This document shows, one piece after another, positions 11,077-22,055 of a DNA stretch of 64,000 nt; position 1 is the stretch's first letter; each line of letters opens with the position of its first letter. The DNA is from Telopea speciosissima. Its lineage: Eukaryota > Streptophyta > Magnoliopsida > Proteales > Proteaceae. The notes under the pieces are model-generated. The model was not told the DNA's origin. It worked only from the letters and a program-made list of their open reading frames with translations, and did not search any database. A program made the translations under genes and the position numbers. The stretch spans positions 60,611,484 to 60,675,483 of the forward strand of contig NC_057919.1 of NCBI RefSeq assembly GCF_018873765.1, written 5' to 3'.

Positions 11077-14000
11077 ATGGGCATAGAAAAGGTTGATCCA
11101 GATAGGTATGGGTATTTGGACATGCTCTATGACATATACAATACAGTGCTTAAAGAAGTCCTTGTGGGTCGTTCAGTGAACTTCAAGACTAACTATGTAA
11201 CCCCAAATAGACAAGTGATTGAAGTGAATGATGATTACATAGTGTACAAGATGTTTTCACTATGTAAAAAGTCTGCTTCAGTGAATGTTCATGTCCATAG
11301 TCTTGTTGTGAATGAAGAAGTTAATGAGAATTATACAGTCAATGGCTACAGCAACTCAGTACTGAGCAGAGAAGAAAATGTTGAAGAAAGTGAGGTTTAT
11401 TCTGTAATTGATAGAGATGTTTCAGTTGTAGGTCATTTTACTCGGCAAAAAGTGGTAAAGCACACTCCTAGAAGAGGTGGTGTGGGTTGTAATTCAAAAT
11501 GTACATCTCTAGGTACTGGTACTGGCACAGTTGTTGCACATGCTGCTTTTAATGCTAATGCTAATGTTGGTGAAAGAGAAAGGGATACTAGAAGTTTAGC
11601 CATGGGAAAGGCTACTGGAACAACTGCTACTACAAGATCCAGTGGCAAATCAATTGGTGAGAAAGCTAAGGCTAATTCTGATGCCTCTGCTAGAGAGAGA
11701 GAGAATAGTAGCAGATCAGATGCATCTGCAAGCCAAGGCATTTCTGGTAACACTTCACCCATTGCAAAAACTGGAAGCTTGGGCATTACAACCAGTAGGG
11801 AGACACCCATTGGTACAAGAACCAGGGCAACTAGCAAGAGTTATGGAAGATGTGAACCAATAGAAAATGCAACTGATGAAGACAGTACTGATGATGAATG
11901 GGTCTATAAAAGTGAGGATGAGAGAGTTGATGTGAGTGATAACAGTGGAAGTGATAGTGAGTATGAAGAAGAAGCTGATGTGCTTGATGTGGAAGGACAG
12001 ACAAATGAGGATACGGTTATGGATGAGAAGGATGAGTTGTCTGACTATGATCCTGATGAGTCCCATGGATACAAACTTCAAGGTGATTATGGTTTTGATG
12101 AAAGACAAAGAATAACTTTAGAAGTTGGTTTGGTGTATGATGATGTGAATCATTTCAGAAAAGTATTGTATGAATATGTGGTTCAAGAGGGTTTCCAGCT
12201 TTTAAAATAGAAAAATGAGAAGTCAAGAGTCACAGCAAGATGTGCAGGTAATGGTTGTACTTGGAGAATTCATGCTTCTCTAGATGGTGATGGTAAGGCA
12301 TATATGATAAAGACTCTTAACCCACAACATACATGTGTCAGTGATTCAAACCGAAATCAATGTTTCATACAAGTGGGTTGCTGAGAAACTCTGTGAAGAG
12401 CTCAAGGTTGGCCCAGGAATGTCAAGAGAAGCCATGTCAGCTATTTTGCTAAAAAGATTTGGACTTTAAGTTTCATACATGAAGCTATGGAGGGCACGCA
12501 AAGTTGCCCATGAATGGAATGAAGGTAATCATGCAGATTCTTATGCAATGTTACCTAGCTATGCAAGGCTGGTTGTGCAAACAAATCCTTGTAGCATGTT
12601 CATACTTCAATATGAGGACAGACCAGTGGATATGTCAACTAATCCAGTCTTCAAGAGATGTTTTGTATGTTACAAGGCATGTAGAGATGGTTTTGTGAAT
12701 GGTTGTAGAAAGTTTGTTGGACTTGATGGCTGCCATCTTAAGGGCAGATTTGGAGGGGTGTTGTTATCAGCTGTAGCAGTTGATGGGAATAACTCTATAT
12801 TCCCACTTGCATTTGGAGTGGTGGAAATTGAAAACAAATCCAGTTGGAGGGTTTTTTTGGATTGTTTACATGATGCTCTAGGGGATGCAAGTGATGACAA
12901 CACATTGACTTTTATGTCAGATAACCAGAAGGTATGTCTGATTTAGTATGCTATAATTATTTTTTGAAAATTTATAAGTTTTGAATTGATATAGTTTAAG
13001 TGGTATTTAATTTCTATGTTTTGCATTTGATTTATGTAGGGATTGACAGAGATTATTGGTGACCTCTTCCCGTATTCTAATATTAGATGTTGTAGTAGAC
13101 ATCTATACCAGAACTTCAAGGCAAAGTTCCCTGGATCTATATTGAGAAGATATTATTGGGCAGCTTCTGAAGCATCTACTTTGGTTATATTTCAAAAGGC
13201 AATGGATACCATTAAATCCATTGACAATGCAGCCTATGAGTGGTTGAATAGGAAACCACATACGTTGTGGTCTAGGCATGCATTTGATTTAAGATGTAAG
13301 AATGATTCTATTACAAACATTGTCACTGAGAGTTTTAACAGTTGGGTTGGATATTTGAGAAGCAAGCCAATATTGAGTTTACTTGACTCCATCAGGATTA
13401 AGGTGATGGAGAGGTTATACAATAGGTATCAAAAGGGTTGCACATATGAAAGTATGATCACCCCTAAGGTGTTGCACAAATTAGCAACTATTAAAGAACA
13501 GTCCAGACATTGTCATGTCTATGCATCTTCTCCTTATGAATTTGAAGTTGCAGAAAACTTTGTGAGAAAGTTTGTGGTTGATTTGAAAAAGAGTTGTACA
13601 TGTAGAGTATGGGAGTGTATTGGGGTGCCATGTAAGCATGCAGCTGCAGCAATCTCATACAAGAGACAGATTGTTGAAGATTACTGTGATGGATGTTACA
13701 GTAAGCAGAGGTACTTGGTGACATATGCGAATATGATCCATCCCCTCCTAGATATACAAGATTTGAGTAAAGAAGGTCCACAAGGTGTTGTGCAGCCTCC
13801 AAAATTGAAGAGATTACCAGGTAGACCTCATAAGAACAGGAGGAAGGAACCTGGTGAGGGAGCTCCAACAGATTTTAGAAAGAGAAGTAGGACTGTGAGA
13901 TGTGAAAAGTGTAAAGAACTTGGACATAACAAGATGAAGTGTGAGAGAGCTCCAGTTAAGGAGAAGGGGGCATCTTCTTCTAATACTTCAAGGCCTAGAA

Positions 14001-14254
14001 AGGTAATTACATCAATTTTTTACATCTGTTATACGTAGTGTAACTATATTGTAAGCTCATTCTAACTTTGTTTTTGTTTTATGTTTATAAAATAGATGAA
14101 AAGAAATGAGGAAGAAGATGAGGTGCGCATGTCACAGATTGTAACTAGATCACAAGCTTCTACTACTACTACAACTGAGACTCCACAAGAGAGGATTAGA
14201 TCCCAATTGACAGTTAAACGGGCAAAACAAAAGGGAACAAGCAACAAAAAGTAG
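11077..14254 (+). pseudogene. MULE transposase (MuDR family), three lesions
   Basis: The transposase cuts and re-inserts the element through a DDE-type catalytic core. Exon 1 (11077-12931) holds an N-terminal MuDR-like segment, a serine/threonine- and acid-rich linker, and the MuDR DNA-binding domain (FRKVLYEYVVQEGFQL, then CAGNGCTWRIHASLDG). It is broken by TAG at 12208, a frameshift near 12355 and TAA near 12467. The MULE domain follows: GLDGCHLKG (first Asp), FMSDNQKGL (second Asp, spanning the intron 12932-13039) and ITNIVTESFNSW (Glu). Exon 2 (13040-14002) adds a SWIM zinc finger (CTCRVWECIGVPCKHAAAAI) and a CCHC knuckle (CEKCKELGHNKMKC). Exon 3 (14096-14254) encodes a basic tail ending TSNKK. 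Both splice junctions are in phase. Start chosen at the ATG preceding VDPDRYGYLDML. Exon 2 and exon 3 appear intact, so loss of function is due to the exon 1 lesions. Confidence 0.9.
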
Positions 14255-14546
14255 CTGAGCAGCTTGGAAACTTTAAAGGGAAGCAAGTGTCAGATGGTGT
14301 TGGCTGCAGACTTGGATTTTTTTGGATCTTTTATGAGTGTTATGAACTTGTTTTATAATATTGACACAGGTTGTATATGGGTCTTCAAACAATGTCATGT
14401 GTTTTGAAGTTTTTGTACTTTGTGGAAGTAGGTTGATTGGAACAATTTAAGGATGTTTGAAAGTTTAAGTGTTGGATGGTTGATTTATGTGGAACATATA
14501 TAATGTTGTGTAGTTGATTTGATGTGACTTATTATGGATCCCCATA

Positions 14547-14893
14547 TCGTTTTTATTAGATGTTTACTATTATCCTTGCATACAGGTTGTAAATTTTGTC
14601 CTGTTTTAGAGGAGATGCTGTCCGTATGGTTTTTATTACATGTTTACATATTATCCTTACATACAGGTTGTAAATTTTGTTCTGTTTTAGGGGAGATGCT
14701 GTCCATTTGGAACTAGGACACTTCACATATGATCAGGTCCATATAGGCTGTAAATTTTTGTCATGTTTTAGTGGAGATGCTGCCCATTTGGAACTAGGAC
14801 AACTTCACATATGATCGAGGTCCATACAGGTTGTCAATTTTTCTCATATTTTAATGGAGATGTTGCCCATTTGGAACTAGGACAACTTTACAG
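14547..14893 (+). repeat. Tandem repeat, four degenerate units of about 80-95 bp
   Basis: Each unit has the core CAGGTTGTAAATTTTGTCCTG, then TTTTAGnGGAGATGCTG, and in later units CCCATTTGGAACTAGGACA and CACATATGATC. The first two units carry TTTTTATTAnATGTTTAC instead. Located between the transposase stop and the right end of the MULE. Unit length and spacing exclude CRISPR. Confidence 0.85.
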
Positions 14894-15039
14894 ATTATCA
14901 GTCCCTTTTACCTACTAAAATATGGGAAATATTGCCACTTTGAAGATTATAACAACCTATAACAAACACAATAGTTAAAAAAAGTTGTTCATTTCATTGC
15001 TAAATTGTACTTGATTACAATACTTCATCAACTTATCTT

Positions 15040-15890
15040 TCACAATTTTTTAACAATAAAGGCTAAAACAACTACAACAACAAAGCAAAATAAAGTTTGC
15101 CCAACAAGCTTCCCCCGACCTAGTCTAACATTCATCTGCGCTTGTCTAAGCTCCATCTGCCCTAATCTGCGTTTCAAACTGGACATCTCTTCCACCACAT
15201 CTGGAGGACTGGGGTTTGATACACTTTGCATCTCTTCATTCAACACCATCCTATCACCAATTATTTCTTCATTATATGGATCACACCAGGAGAAAAACCG
15301 GACTCATAATAACACTTCATGTTTTTGAACTTCAATCCAGGATGGTTGCTGCTATTCACATTGGATGTAGACATTGGCTCTGCAAACAAGAAATTAGATT
15401 AGTTGGTATTAGGAAATCTATTAATCTGATCCAAACCGAGTTTAATTAACATGGATATAAAAGCACAATTTATAAATAAATTGGATCAGCCATGTCTATT
15501 TTGCTAAATCAACATATGGTATTACTATCTACATACATTCAGCCTTAATTCGCTTGAACATGATTTTGCCCTAATTCGGATTACAACCTGCATACATTCT
15601 TCCCTAATTCATTTGAAAATGATTTTACTCTAATTTTTCGAACATAGGGGTGGGATTGAAAGCTATTTCGCTAAATGAGCATATGGTATTACACTATGAG
15701 AGGATGAAATGAAAAAAAAAGAAGCAACTAACCTTCGTCGGAGATGGAGATGCTTGGAGGTGACTGTCGCCGAAGTTGCTTGAAGGTTGTTGTCGCCGAA
15801 GAAGCTTGGAGGTGGCTGTCACTGGATAAGGTTGGAGGTGGGTGAAAATGAAACCCTAGTCGATTTTAGAAATGATGAAAAGGGTAAAAT
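15040..15890 (-). pseudogene. GRF-type zinc-finger gene remnant, antisense within the MULE
   Basis: On the minus strand a leader-like exon (about 15890-15732) ends at a GTTAGT donor. An acceptor near 15384 opens a stretch encoding STSNVNSSNHPGLKF, then CYYES, and in a shifted frame FSWCDPYNEEIIGDRM. This runs into the open frame 15249-15040 (MVLNEEMQSVSNPSPP, then a helical segment with LKRRLGQMELRQAQM, and a hydrophobic end FCFVVVVVLAFIVKKL). The order NPGR-like, Cys, F-WCDP, coiled coil, C-terminal membrane anchor matches small plant GRF zinc-finger proteins as I know them. The N-terminal zinc ligands are not visible and one frameshift is needed, so it is probably broken. It may be a second MULE gene or a captured host fragment. 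Confidence 0.45.
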
Positions 15891-15977
15891 TGGAAATGCA
15901 ATTTTTATTTGTTAGTAAAGGATAAAACAGTCTTTTCAAACCATTAACTAACAACACCCTAACACCGTCAACCATAA

Positions 15978-16060
15978 GGGGTCAAAATATAAGGTGGGAA
16001 AACCAAGGGGAGGAACGTGTAATTAGGCCAAAGTACAGGGGAGGTATATGTAATTTACCC
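15978..16060 (-). repeat. MULE right terminal inverted repeat
   Basis: Reverse complement of 10099-10182 with a few differences. Followed immediately by the target duplication AAAATATAT at 16061-16069. Confidence 0.88.
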
Positions 16061-16200
16061 AAAATATATTCATATTCGTGGTTCGATTCGGTTCTGGTTT
16101 CTACATTTTGTTAACGAAACAAAAACCCCAAAACTAAACCTTTCTTAGATTCTCAATCTGCCGGTCCCTTCCCCTTCTCCGTCTCCGATTGTGATTGCAG

Positions 16201-16949
16201 AGGCTCAAATTTGAAGAGGAATCAACTCCAGCCTTGCAGCGACCTCATTGGAGGAATCGACTGTGATAGCCTTGCAGTGGGTCCCTTCATCTTCTCCATT
16301 TCTCCGGTAATAGGTGAGTCTGTTCTCAATCCCTGATTTCTTAGTCTATTTGGCAGCCGAATATGTCATTGATCAATGCGATTCCATAATCTTCTTCCAC
16401 TCATTTTAATCCAAAACCATTGCTCATGAATCCTCCTAGTATTTCAAGAACCATCCACGAGATAACAAGAACAGTTGTCTCGTTAGAGTTGCCACTTCCT
16501 TGTGACCATTTCTCCTTCTCATCATTTGTCCTCTTTTGATCCAGAAACCACAACCGGCTTTGTAGAAGAAACCTTCTTGGTGTTCAAATCAGACAAGCTT
16601 CCCTGAATGTTGGGGATTTGTTTTTTTCTGAGGAAATCGAATGGATAAGTTCCAAGTTCATTGTCTACAATATCGTATCAAATGGCTGTTCTTTAAAATT
16701 CAGTGTTTTGATTTCCTACTCTGAATTTGTTCCCCCATCATGTTTAATTTCTTTAGCAGACCCAAGCACAACCTTTCGCCTCTCTCTCTCTCTCTCTCCG
16801 CCTAGAATACTAGTCGAAAAGAAGCATTCATGTTCTGCTAAATTTCTTTTGTTTTTCTTCACAGGCATCTGCGGGTAGTTGCAGATTACAGAGGGCTCTC
16901 CCCTGAATCCTGAATTAATCGCCTCCTTAGTCCCCCACATAAGGAAAAA
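16201..16949 (+). other. 5' untranslated exons 2 and 3 of gene A
   Basis: Exon 2 is likely 16201-16313: a pyrimidine tract ends in TTGCAG at 16200, and a strong donor GTGAGT follows at 16314. Exon 3 starts at 16865 after CTTCACAG (an alternative acceptor lies about 16 bases downstream) and runs into the coding ATG at 16950. The same two exons are present upstream of the uL18 gene at 34730-34841 and from 35437; the similarity ends shortly after GGGCTCTCC in exon 3. Splice sites are predicted by eye. Confidence 0.55.
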
Positions 16950-18414
16950 ATGAAGTTTCTGGACTGGTACGTGAAGATAGCAGCTGGGTCTGCCTTGATC
17001 GGAGCTTCGATGGAGTTCTTCATGATTCAAACCGGTTTCTGTGTGAGAACCATCCTTTCGTTCTCCTTTAAATCTCCAGTTTATTTCTCTCTTGTGTTTT
17101 TCCCCCTATAAAATGTTGTTGCAATTGAAAATTACATGATATAGAAGCTTAAACTGTAGTACGTTCAACCAGAATTCGATCCGGGTCTATAAAAATATAT
17201 TGAAAAGAATGAACCATATATCCCTTTTCCTCTTCTGTGGAGTTTCTTGTAAACAGATCAAGCGTATTATGCTAATAAGTACAAGTGGAACTATTTCAAG
17301 TTCAAGATTTTATTGTCAGGTTTAAATTTCTTTCAAATATTTTTTTGTTTTTCTGTTTTTCCTTTTATGCTAAATAATCTGTTATTCTTATTGCTCTTGT
17401 TCTATTTCGTAATTCATGCAGTTGCTTGTACCGTTTGTATCCCTTACCTGTTTGTTGAAATGCCTCAACTGATAAAATAAGATCATGTGTTGTTTCCAGC
17501 ATTTGTATGTACTTTAAATTCATTTGTAATGTGAAGGCCTTCTACAAATTAGCTAGATGGTCGATTAACCTGAAGTTAAAGGAAATTAGAAGGTTCATCT
17601 AGACTTTTCAAACTATTGTGGCTCCAATTCAGTTTTTTCGTACTTCATAATTAGCTTGCAGGAAGATTCAATGTTCTAATTATTGGCTTAGGCATGGGAT
17701 TGTATGAGTATTAGTTATAAATATTTAGAGGGAAAAAAAGATAATGTGGCACCAATAAATCTGAACCCAGTATGAAAAAACCGTGGGAAGCTTCCGTGGT
17801 TGGCTTTCATTTGAGGTGAGGCTATTTAAGCTACTGGAAGTCTTTAAAAGTCTCACAATCATGGGAATATGCATCCAATTGTGGAGTGTCTAGCTAACTT
17901 TGGTGGATTGATATAGATGTCATCAGCCGGTGGGAATCTTCTGTATCATTATACTTATAATTTTACTGTCTTCCATATGGGTTCGGTTGCTCTTTTGAAA
18001 CAGTGATGTTTATACTTTATATGATACATCATGTGTATCAATAACCAGTTATCAACCCCTTCAAATAATATCCTGTCTGGAGTTTTCACCCGTCATGAGT
18101 AATTTCAACTCTCATAAATACCGATTATAGTTGTGGGCAAGCGTATTTATACTATTTCATTTCATCAAATCAGTTGCATGCTTGATTGTGCTACAACAGA
18201 AATGCAAATCGTGGCTATAACTTGGATTTTGTTGTCCGTCTTTGAAGTTCTAACTCTAATACTTGACTGATGTTTGTTGTATTCCTCAGACGACACTGTA
18301 ACTGTTCTAGAGTCTGAGAAGCGAGCTTGGGAGAATTCGCCCGAAGCTGAAGCAATCAAAAAGGCTCTCAATCCTTGGAGGGAGAATGATAAGGAGACAA
18401 GGAAGAATTCCTAG
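16950..18414 (+). CDS. Small conserved plant membrane protein, 71 aa (gene A)
   Basis: Two coding exons, 16950-17040 and 18290-18414, join in frame across a GT-AG intron (GTGTGAG...CCTCAG); the codon for Tyr31 spans the junction. The protein starts MKFLDWYVKIAAGSALIG, with one short hydrophobic segment (about residues 7-27). A hydrophilic C-terminus follows with VLESEKRAWENSPEAEA and ALNPWR. It resembles a family of roughly 65-75-aa plant proteins that I recall under names such as fiber protein Fb11; mitochondrial inner-membrane association is my inference from general resemblance and is not shown by the sequence. Exons look intact with no lesions. The promoter lies upstream of the MULE, so the mature mRNA would require splicing out about 6.5 kb. 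Confidence 0.72.
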
Positions 18415-19500
18415 CATTCTGTTTTACTTTCACTCGATTCACGGAACGGTACATTTGAGACTTACCCTTTTGTTATATGGTGAAGTGTTTGACTAATTTA
18501 ACCTTAAATATAGATAGTAACGGATATAAAAGTTGGCAGAAACTTCACCCTGTACACAGTTCAGTTATGTATCAGGAGCACCTAACTGTTAAACTGGTTG
18601 ATCAATTTTTTGTTGAACTTGGTGCCTTTTAACAAATGATATTGAAATTTTACCTGATTCTTCTGACTTTAAGCTGAACCAAACCCAATGTGTTTTGGAT
18701 CATTGCCCCTTTGAAAGTCATCTCTTTTGATGAGATCAGCACTGAAAGTTTTGATCTTTTGTGTCTTTGAACCAGGGAAGCCCAATACTGGACCTCAACA
18801 ATCTTTTTAAATATACTAGGATCATCTCTTAACAAGCTTTATTCATATAAATAAGGAAATTTTATTAAAGATGGGACAAGTGACCTGAAGGGGGAAAAGG
18901 GCCTCCCTATACTTACTAGGCCCCTGACTATTTGCAGAAAACAGAATGAATATTTCAATCTCCCATTCAATGTCAGTTAATGTTCTTTTCTTATGTTTCT
19001 CATTTTCTAAATTGAAGTGGGAGTTATGTTAGATAGTGAATGTTGTATTGGATATCATAGCGGAATCGACAATTTACCATGTTCCTATCCAATCCTTCTC
19101 AGTTTTACCCCAACTAAAAGATGTCGGCTACATGGATCCTCTTTTGCCAATCAACTCTTTTCAATTCATACTTGTTAAGTGTCCCAAGCTATATGCATGT
19201 CTTTCCTCTCCAGTATCTGCAATGCACCATGATATTCTAAAAATTTATCTGTTGCATCTTTTGCAGGCTACAAGGAGATTCAAGACTGACAAGTGATTGG
19301 AGAACCTTTATTGGATTTGTTCATGCCGTTGTGATTTTTTTGTTTTCAATTGTGAGTTGGCATTGCAGAATTTTTGTAAAACCTCAAGGAGATTTGTGAA
19401 CTCGGAATTTGGAAGAGAATAAATTGAAACTGTCTTTTGTTTTTATGGTGGATAAGAAAATCAAAACTTTTGATGTAATCTCTAGGTGTTACTTGACTTA
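18415..19500 (+). other. 3' region of gene A
   Basis: No coding similarity. A possible 3' UTR intron could run to an acceptor TTTTGCAG near 19266, followed by a short segment ending in AT-rich DNA near 19430-19560 suitable for polyadenylation. The open frame 19036-19296 on the plus strand has no recognisable similarity. Confidence 0.3.
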
Positions 19501-19801
19501 CTGATTAACAGAATTCTCACTTTTTTAATTATTTTGTTCAGTATGTAAATAATGTGGATCAAAATCACTCAATTGTATTTATAATCACACTGTAAAGTCT
19601 CAATTATATTTTATCAATTTGTAAGAGGAATGATTCTAAACCAAATAGTGGTTTATGATTGGGGTTGTTGGTATCTATGGCCTTGGCGATGGCTCTTCAA
19701 CTTAATTTGTCACGATCGAAACTGAAATTCATAGGGTTTGAGCCCCTTATAATCATAATTAAGTACTATCATATTCTAATTTTTTCGTGTTCAAGTAATT
19801 A
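19501..19801. other. No recognised gene
   Basis: AT-rich intergenic DNA between gene A and the hAT-like element. Confidence 0.4.
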
Positions 19802-19809
19802 CATTGCAT

Positions 19810-20490
19810 TAGGGTGTCAATAGTTGGCCTGCACTGTTAAGCCCGACTTAAACTGATCTGTTAAAGTGTGAAACTGGACCGACTAGTTACTAAATGTGTT
19901 GGGTTCGAGCATCGATCGATTGTTATTCGGGTGCAAGGTAATCGTCCGACCAGGACTGACCGAAACATGTGACCGACTGTTAGGCCTGACTAAGACCAAC
20001 CTGACCTTGTTTATTTTCTCATATTGGTAGTTGAACGAAGCACGATGGCCGCTCAAACCCAGGCCGCAGAGGAGCTCAATCCTTGTTTGAACACATTACA
20101 TTCAACTCTAAATAAGATTCTTAATACGGAGAAACTAGTCAGACCAAATCCTTCCTAAAACCAATAAGTGTGAAAAGAAAGACCAAACATCTCATGTAAT
20201 TGTATATGAACTCAGTAACCTAATAGACAAAAAAGGTCCTTAAAAAATGATGAAATGAAGCAACAATTGATTAGGCCGTTTATGGGCACTTTGGTATGAG
20301 CCAGTCTAGAGACCAATTAACCCGATTAGCATGAGCTTGACCATTGATCGGTAATCGATCGACCGAATATAATCATATCTATGTCTAGCCTATGAGGCCC
20401 GATTAGCTAAACATGTTGGTCATGGTCCAGAGTGTTAAATTGGTGGGAACTGATTAGGCCTGACCTAGATTGACCGGTTGACACCCCCTA
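19810..20490. mobile_element. hAT-type non-autonomous element, 681 bp
   Basis: Ends TAGGGTGTCAATAG and, in reverse complement, TAGGGGGTGTCAACCGG. A perfect 8-bp target duplication CATTGCAT lies at 19802-19809 and 20491-20498. Eight bases and this terminus type fit the hAT superfamily. No transposase; the interior holds degenerate GACCGACT/GGCCTGAC motifs. Confidence 0.88.
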
Positions 20491-20498
20491 CATTGCAT

Positions 20499-20924
20499 AT
20501 CAACCATCCACAGATCCACTATTCTCTATCAGAGAAAGAAATCAACCCCTTATTATAGTCTCTATGTAAGTGTAATCAATCATGTTGTCGAGATCATGGA
20601 TTTAAATCACGGTATTAGGATGTTTACCAAAAAAAAATCATGGTATTAGGATTAGCAACCGATACAAATCCGTTAATATGGGCCATATCAGACTGTTTTC
20701 TCCTCATTTTTTGGACCAGTACAGAATATCGGGCACCAGTGATACCGATAAGTATCGACCGATTGTTTCCCTCTTAATAAATAAAACCGCAGAACATTTA
20801 ATGAAACTTACCTCTTATAGTATGATCCCAAGTTTATTGAATCACACTTAAAAAAAAAAAAAAAAAAAGTCATAGATTTTGAAAAATATTTGCTTCTTCT
20901 CCCTTATTCCAATTTTTAGGGTTT
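20499..20924. other. No recognised gene
   Basis: AT-rich DNA with an A homopolymer near 20850-20868. The similarity to copy A starts just beyond it. Confidence 0.4.
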
Positions 20925-21228
20925 CAGCCGATTCAGATCCACCTGGGATCAAAGTCGGAGGAACGATGTTGTCCCTGTTTCTGTACTCTTCAACCTTGTA
21001 TTAACTTAAACCTGGTCCAATGGTCCGGTCCATTGGGTGTAACTACAACGATTCCAACCGGCCAACTTGCCAACGAGGTTCCACTTCCACCCCTTCCCTC
21101 CTCAACATTGATACGAGTCGTTGGTCCTTTCTATATCTATTTTCCACATGAGCCAACCCTCTCTCTCTCTCTCCTCTTCGATGCTTCATCTTCTACACAA
21201 GGAAGGACATTCAGCGACCACTACCAAG
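20925..21228 (+). promoter_or_regulatory. Promoter and first untranslated exon, copy B
   Basis: Close match to 9355-9675: the same GATTCAGATCCACCTGG start, the same TGTAACTACAACGATTCCAA, a TATA-like CTATATCTAT at 21131, a CT-rich leader and a donor at about 21227/21228 (GTAAGGG). In this copy the base before the donor is changed (CAA instead of TAG), so the donor may be weaker. The downstream gene is the uL18 protein gene rather than gene A. Confidence 0.5.
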
Positions 21229-21469
21229 TAAGGGTGGCAATTTAGAACTGACATCGAAAATCGAAACGAAACTAGTCGTTTAAAATCGAACCGAAGTAAA
21301 TCGATTTGGTTTTTGTTTTCAAATCATTTATTGTTATTTTTTCGCTACTTTTAAAAGTTTTAATAAGCACATGCTATAATTGCTCCAAATCAAGGGGTAA
21401 TTAGGTAACTTCACTTTTTTTTAAATTTTATTACTTTTCAAATTTAACTCTCAAACCCTTGTCTCTCTC

Positions 21470-21705
21470 TCTCTGCTCGTGAACTAGACTGAAGGTGAAA
21501 GCCTCTCCCTCTCGCACGTCGCTTGCTTGTGAACCAAACTGAAGGTGAAAACCTTCTTGCTCACGCTCGTGAACCTGACTAAAGGTGAAAACCTTCTCTC
21601 TCTTGATTGAACCTTGTTATTCAAGCGGTGACGGTATATATTCTAAGTACACCGGTGAACAAATCTAGGGCTTTGAACTTGCCTTTGATTAGTTCATATT
21701 TCCAC
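21470..21705 (+). repeat. Degenerate tandem repeat
   Basis: Three units of about 45-65 bases share GTGAAC, then GACTGAAGGTGAAA (variants AACTGAAGG, GACTAAAGG) and ACCTTC. This sequence is absent from copy A, so it entered copy B with other material before the gypsy insertion. Confidence 0.6.
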
Positions 21706-21710
21706 CAGGA

Positions 21711-22044
21711 TGGTACGACCCTGGCTCTTTTAGGAAGAAGAACTTGAAGAATAATATTGTATCCCACTTCAGGGGGGACCTCCTCGAGCAAGGCTCAATC
21801 TTAATGATATAATTCTCATGCTCTTCTCATTAGGTGATTAAACTAATATAGGGAGTACAACCAGATTACAACCAGGACTCCTTAACGTAATAAACTCTAA
21901 CAACTGAAATAGATAACAATCCTAAACTAGTAAAATAATCTCAAAGACAATCCCAACTCAACTCTACTTCTACGTGGCTGCATGGCACAGCATGGCCACC
22001 ACAATAACACAAATCAATAAAACAAATCCTAAAGAAACGTAACA
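21711..22044 (-). repeat. Gypsy 3' LTR
   Basis: 334 bp, TG...CA type ends, preceded on the plus strand by the target duplication CAGGA. Differs from its partner mainly by an insertion around CTGCATGGCACAGC. Confidence 0.93.
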
Positions 22045-22055
22045 TTCCCCTTTCC

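Larger units (their letters stand above)
10099..16060 (+). mobile_element. Mutator-like element (MULE), 5.96 kb
   Basis: Terminal inverted repeats of about 80 bp (10099-10182 and 15978-16060) start GGGAAAATTACATATACC and, on the other end, GGGTAAATTACATATACC. Both continue through TGTACTTTGGCCTAATTACAC. A perfect 9-bp target duplication flanks it. Inside are a spliced transposase gene with three lesions (11077-14254), a 39-bp direct repeat in its leader, a four-fold tandem repeat (14547-14893) and a minus-strand GRF-type zinc-finger gene remnant (15040-15890). It inserted into the likely first intron of gene A. The intact target duplication and well-matched termini argue for a fairly recent insertion, while the transposase lesions argue it is no longer autonomous. 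Confidence 0.92.

Noticed and set aside
11433-11837. 134-codon minus-strand frame
   Set aside because: Antisense of the low-complexity linker in the MULE transposase exon 1; no similarity.
14547-14893. Regularly spaced repeats resembling an array
   Set aside because: Units are 80-95 bp, degenerate, with no unique spacers; not a CRISPR array, and the host is a plant.
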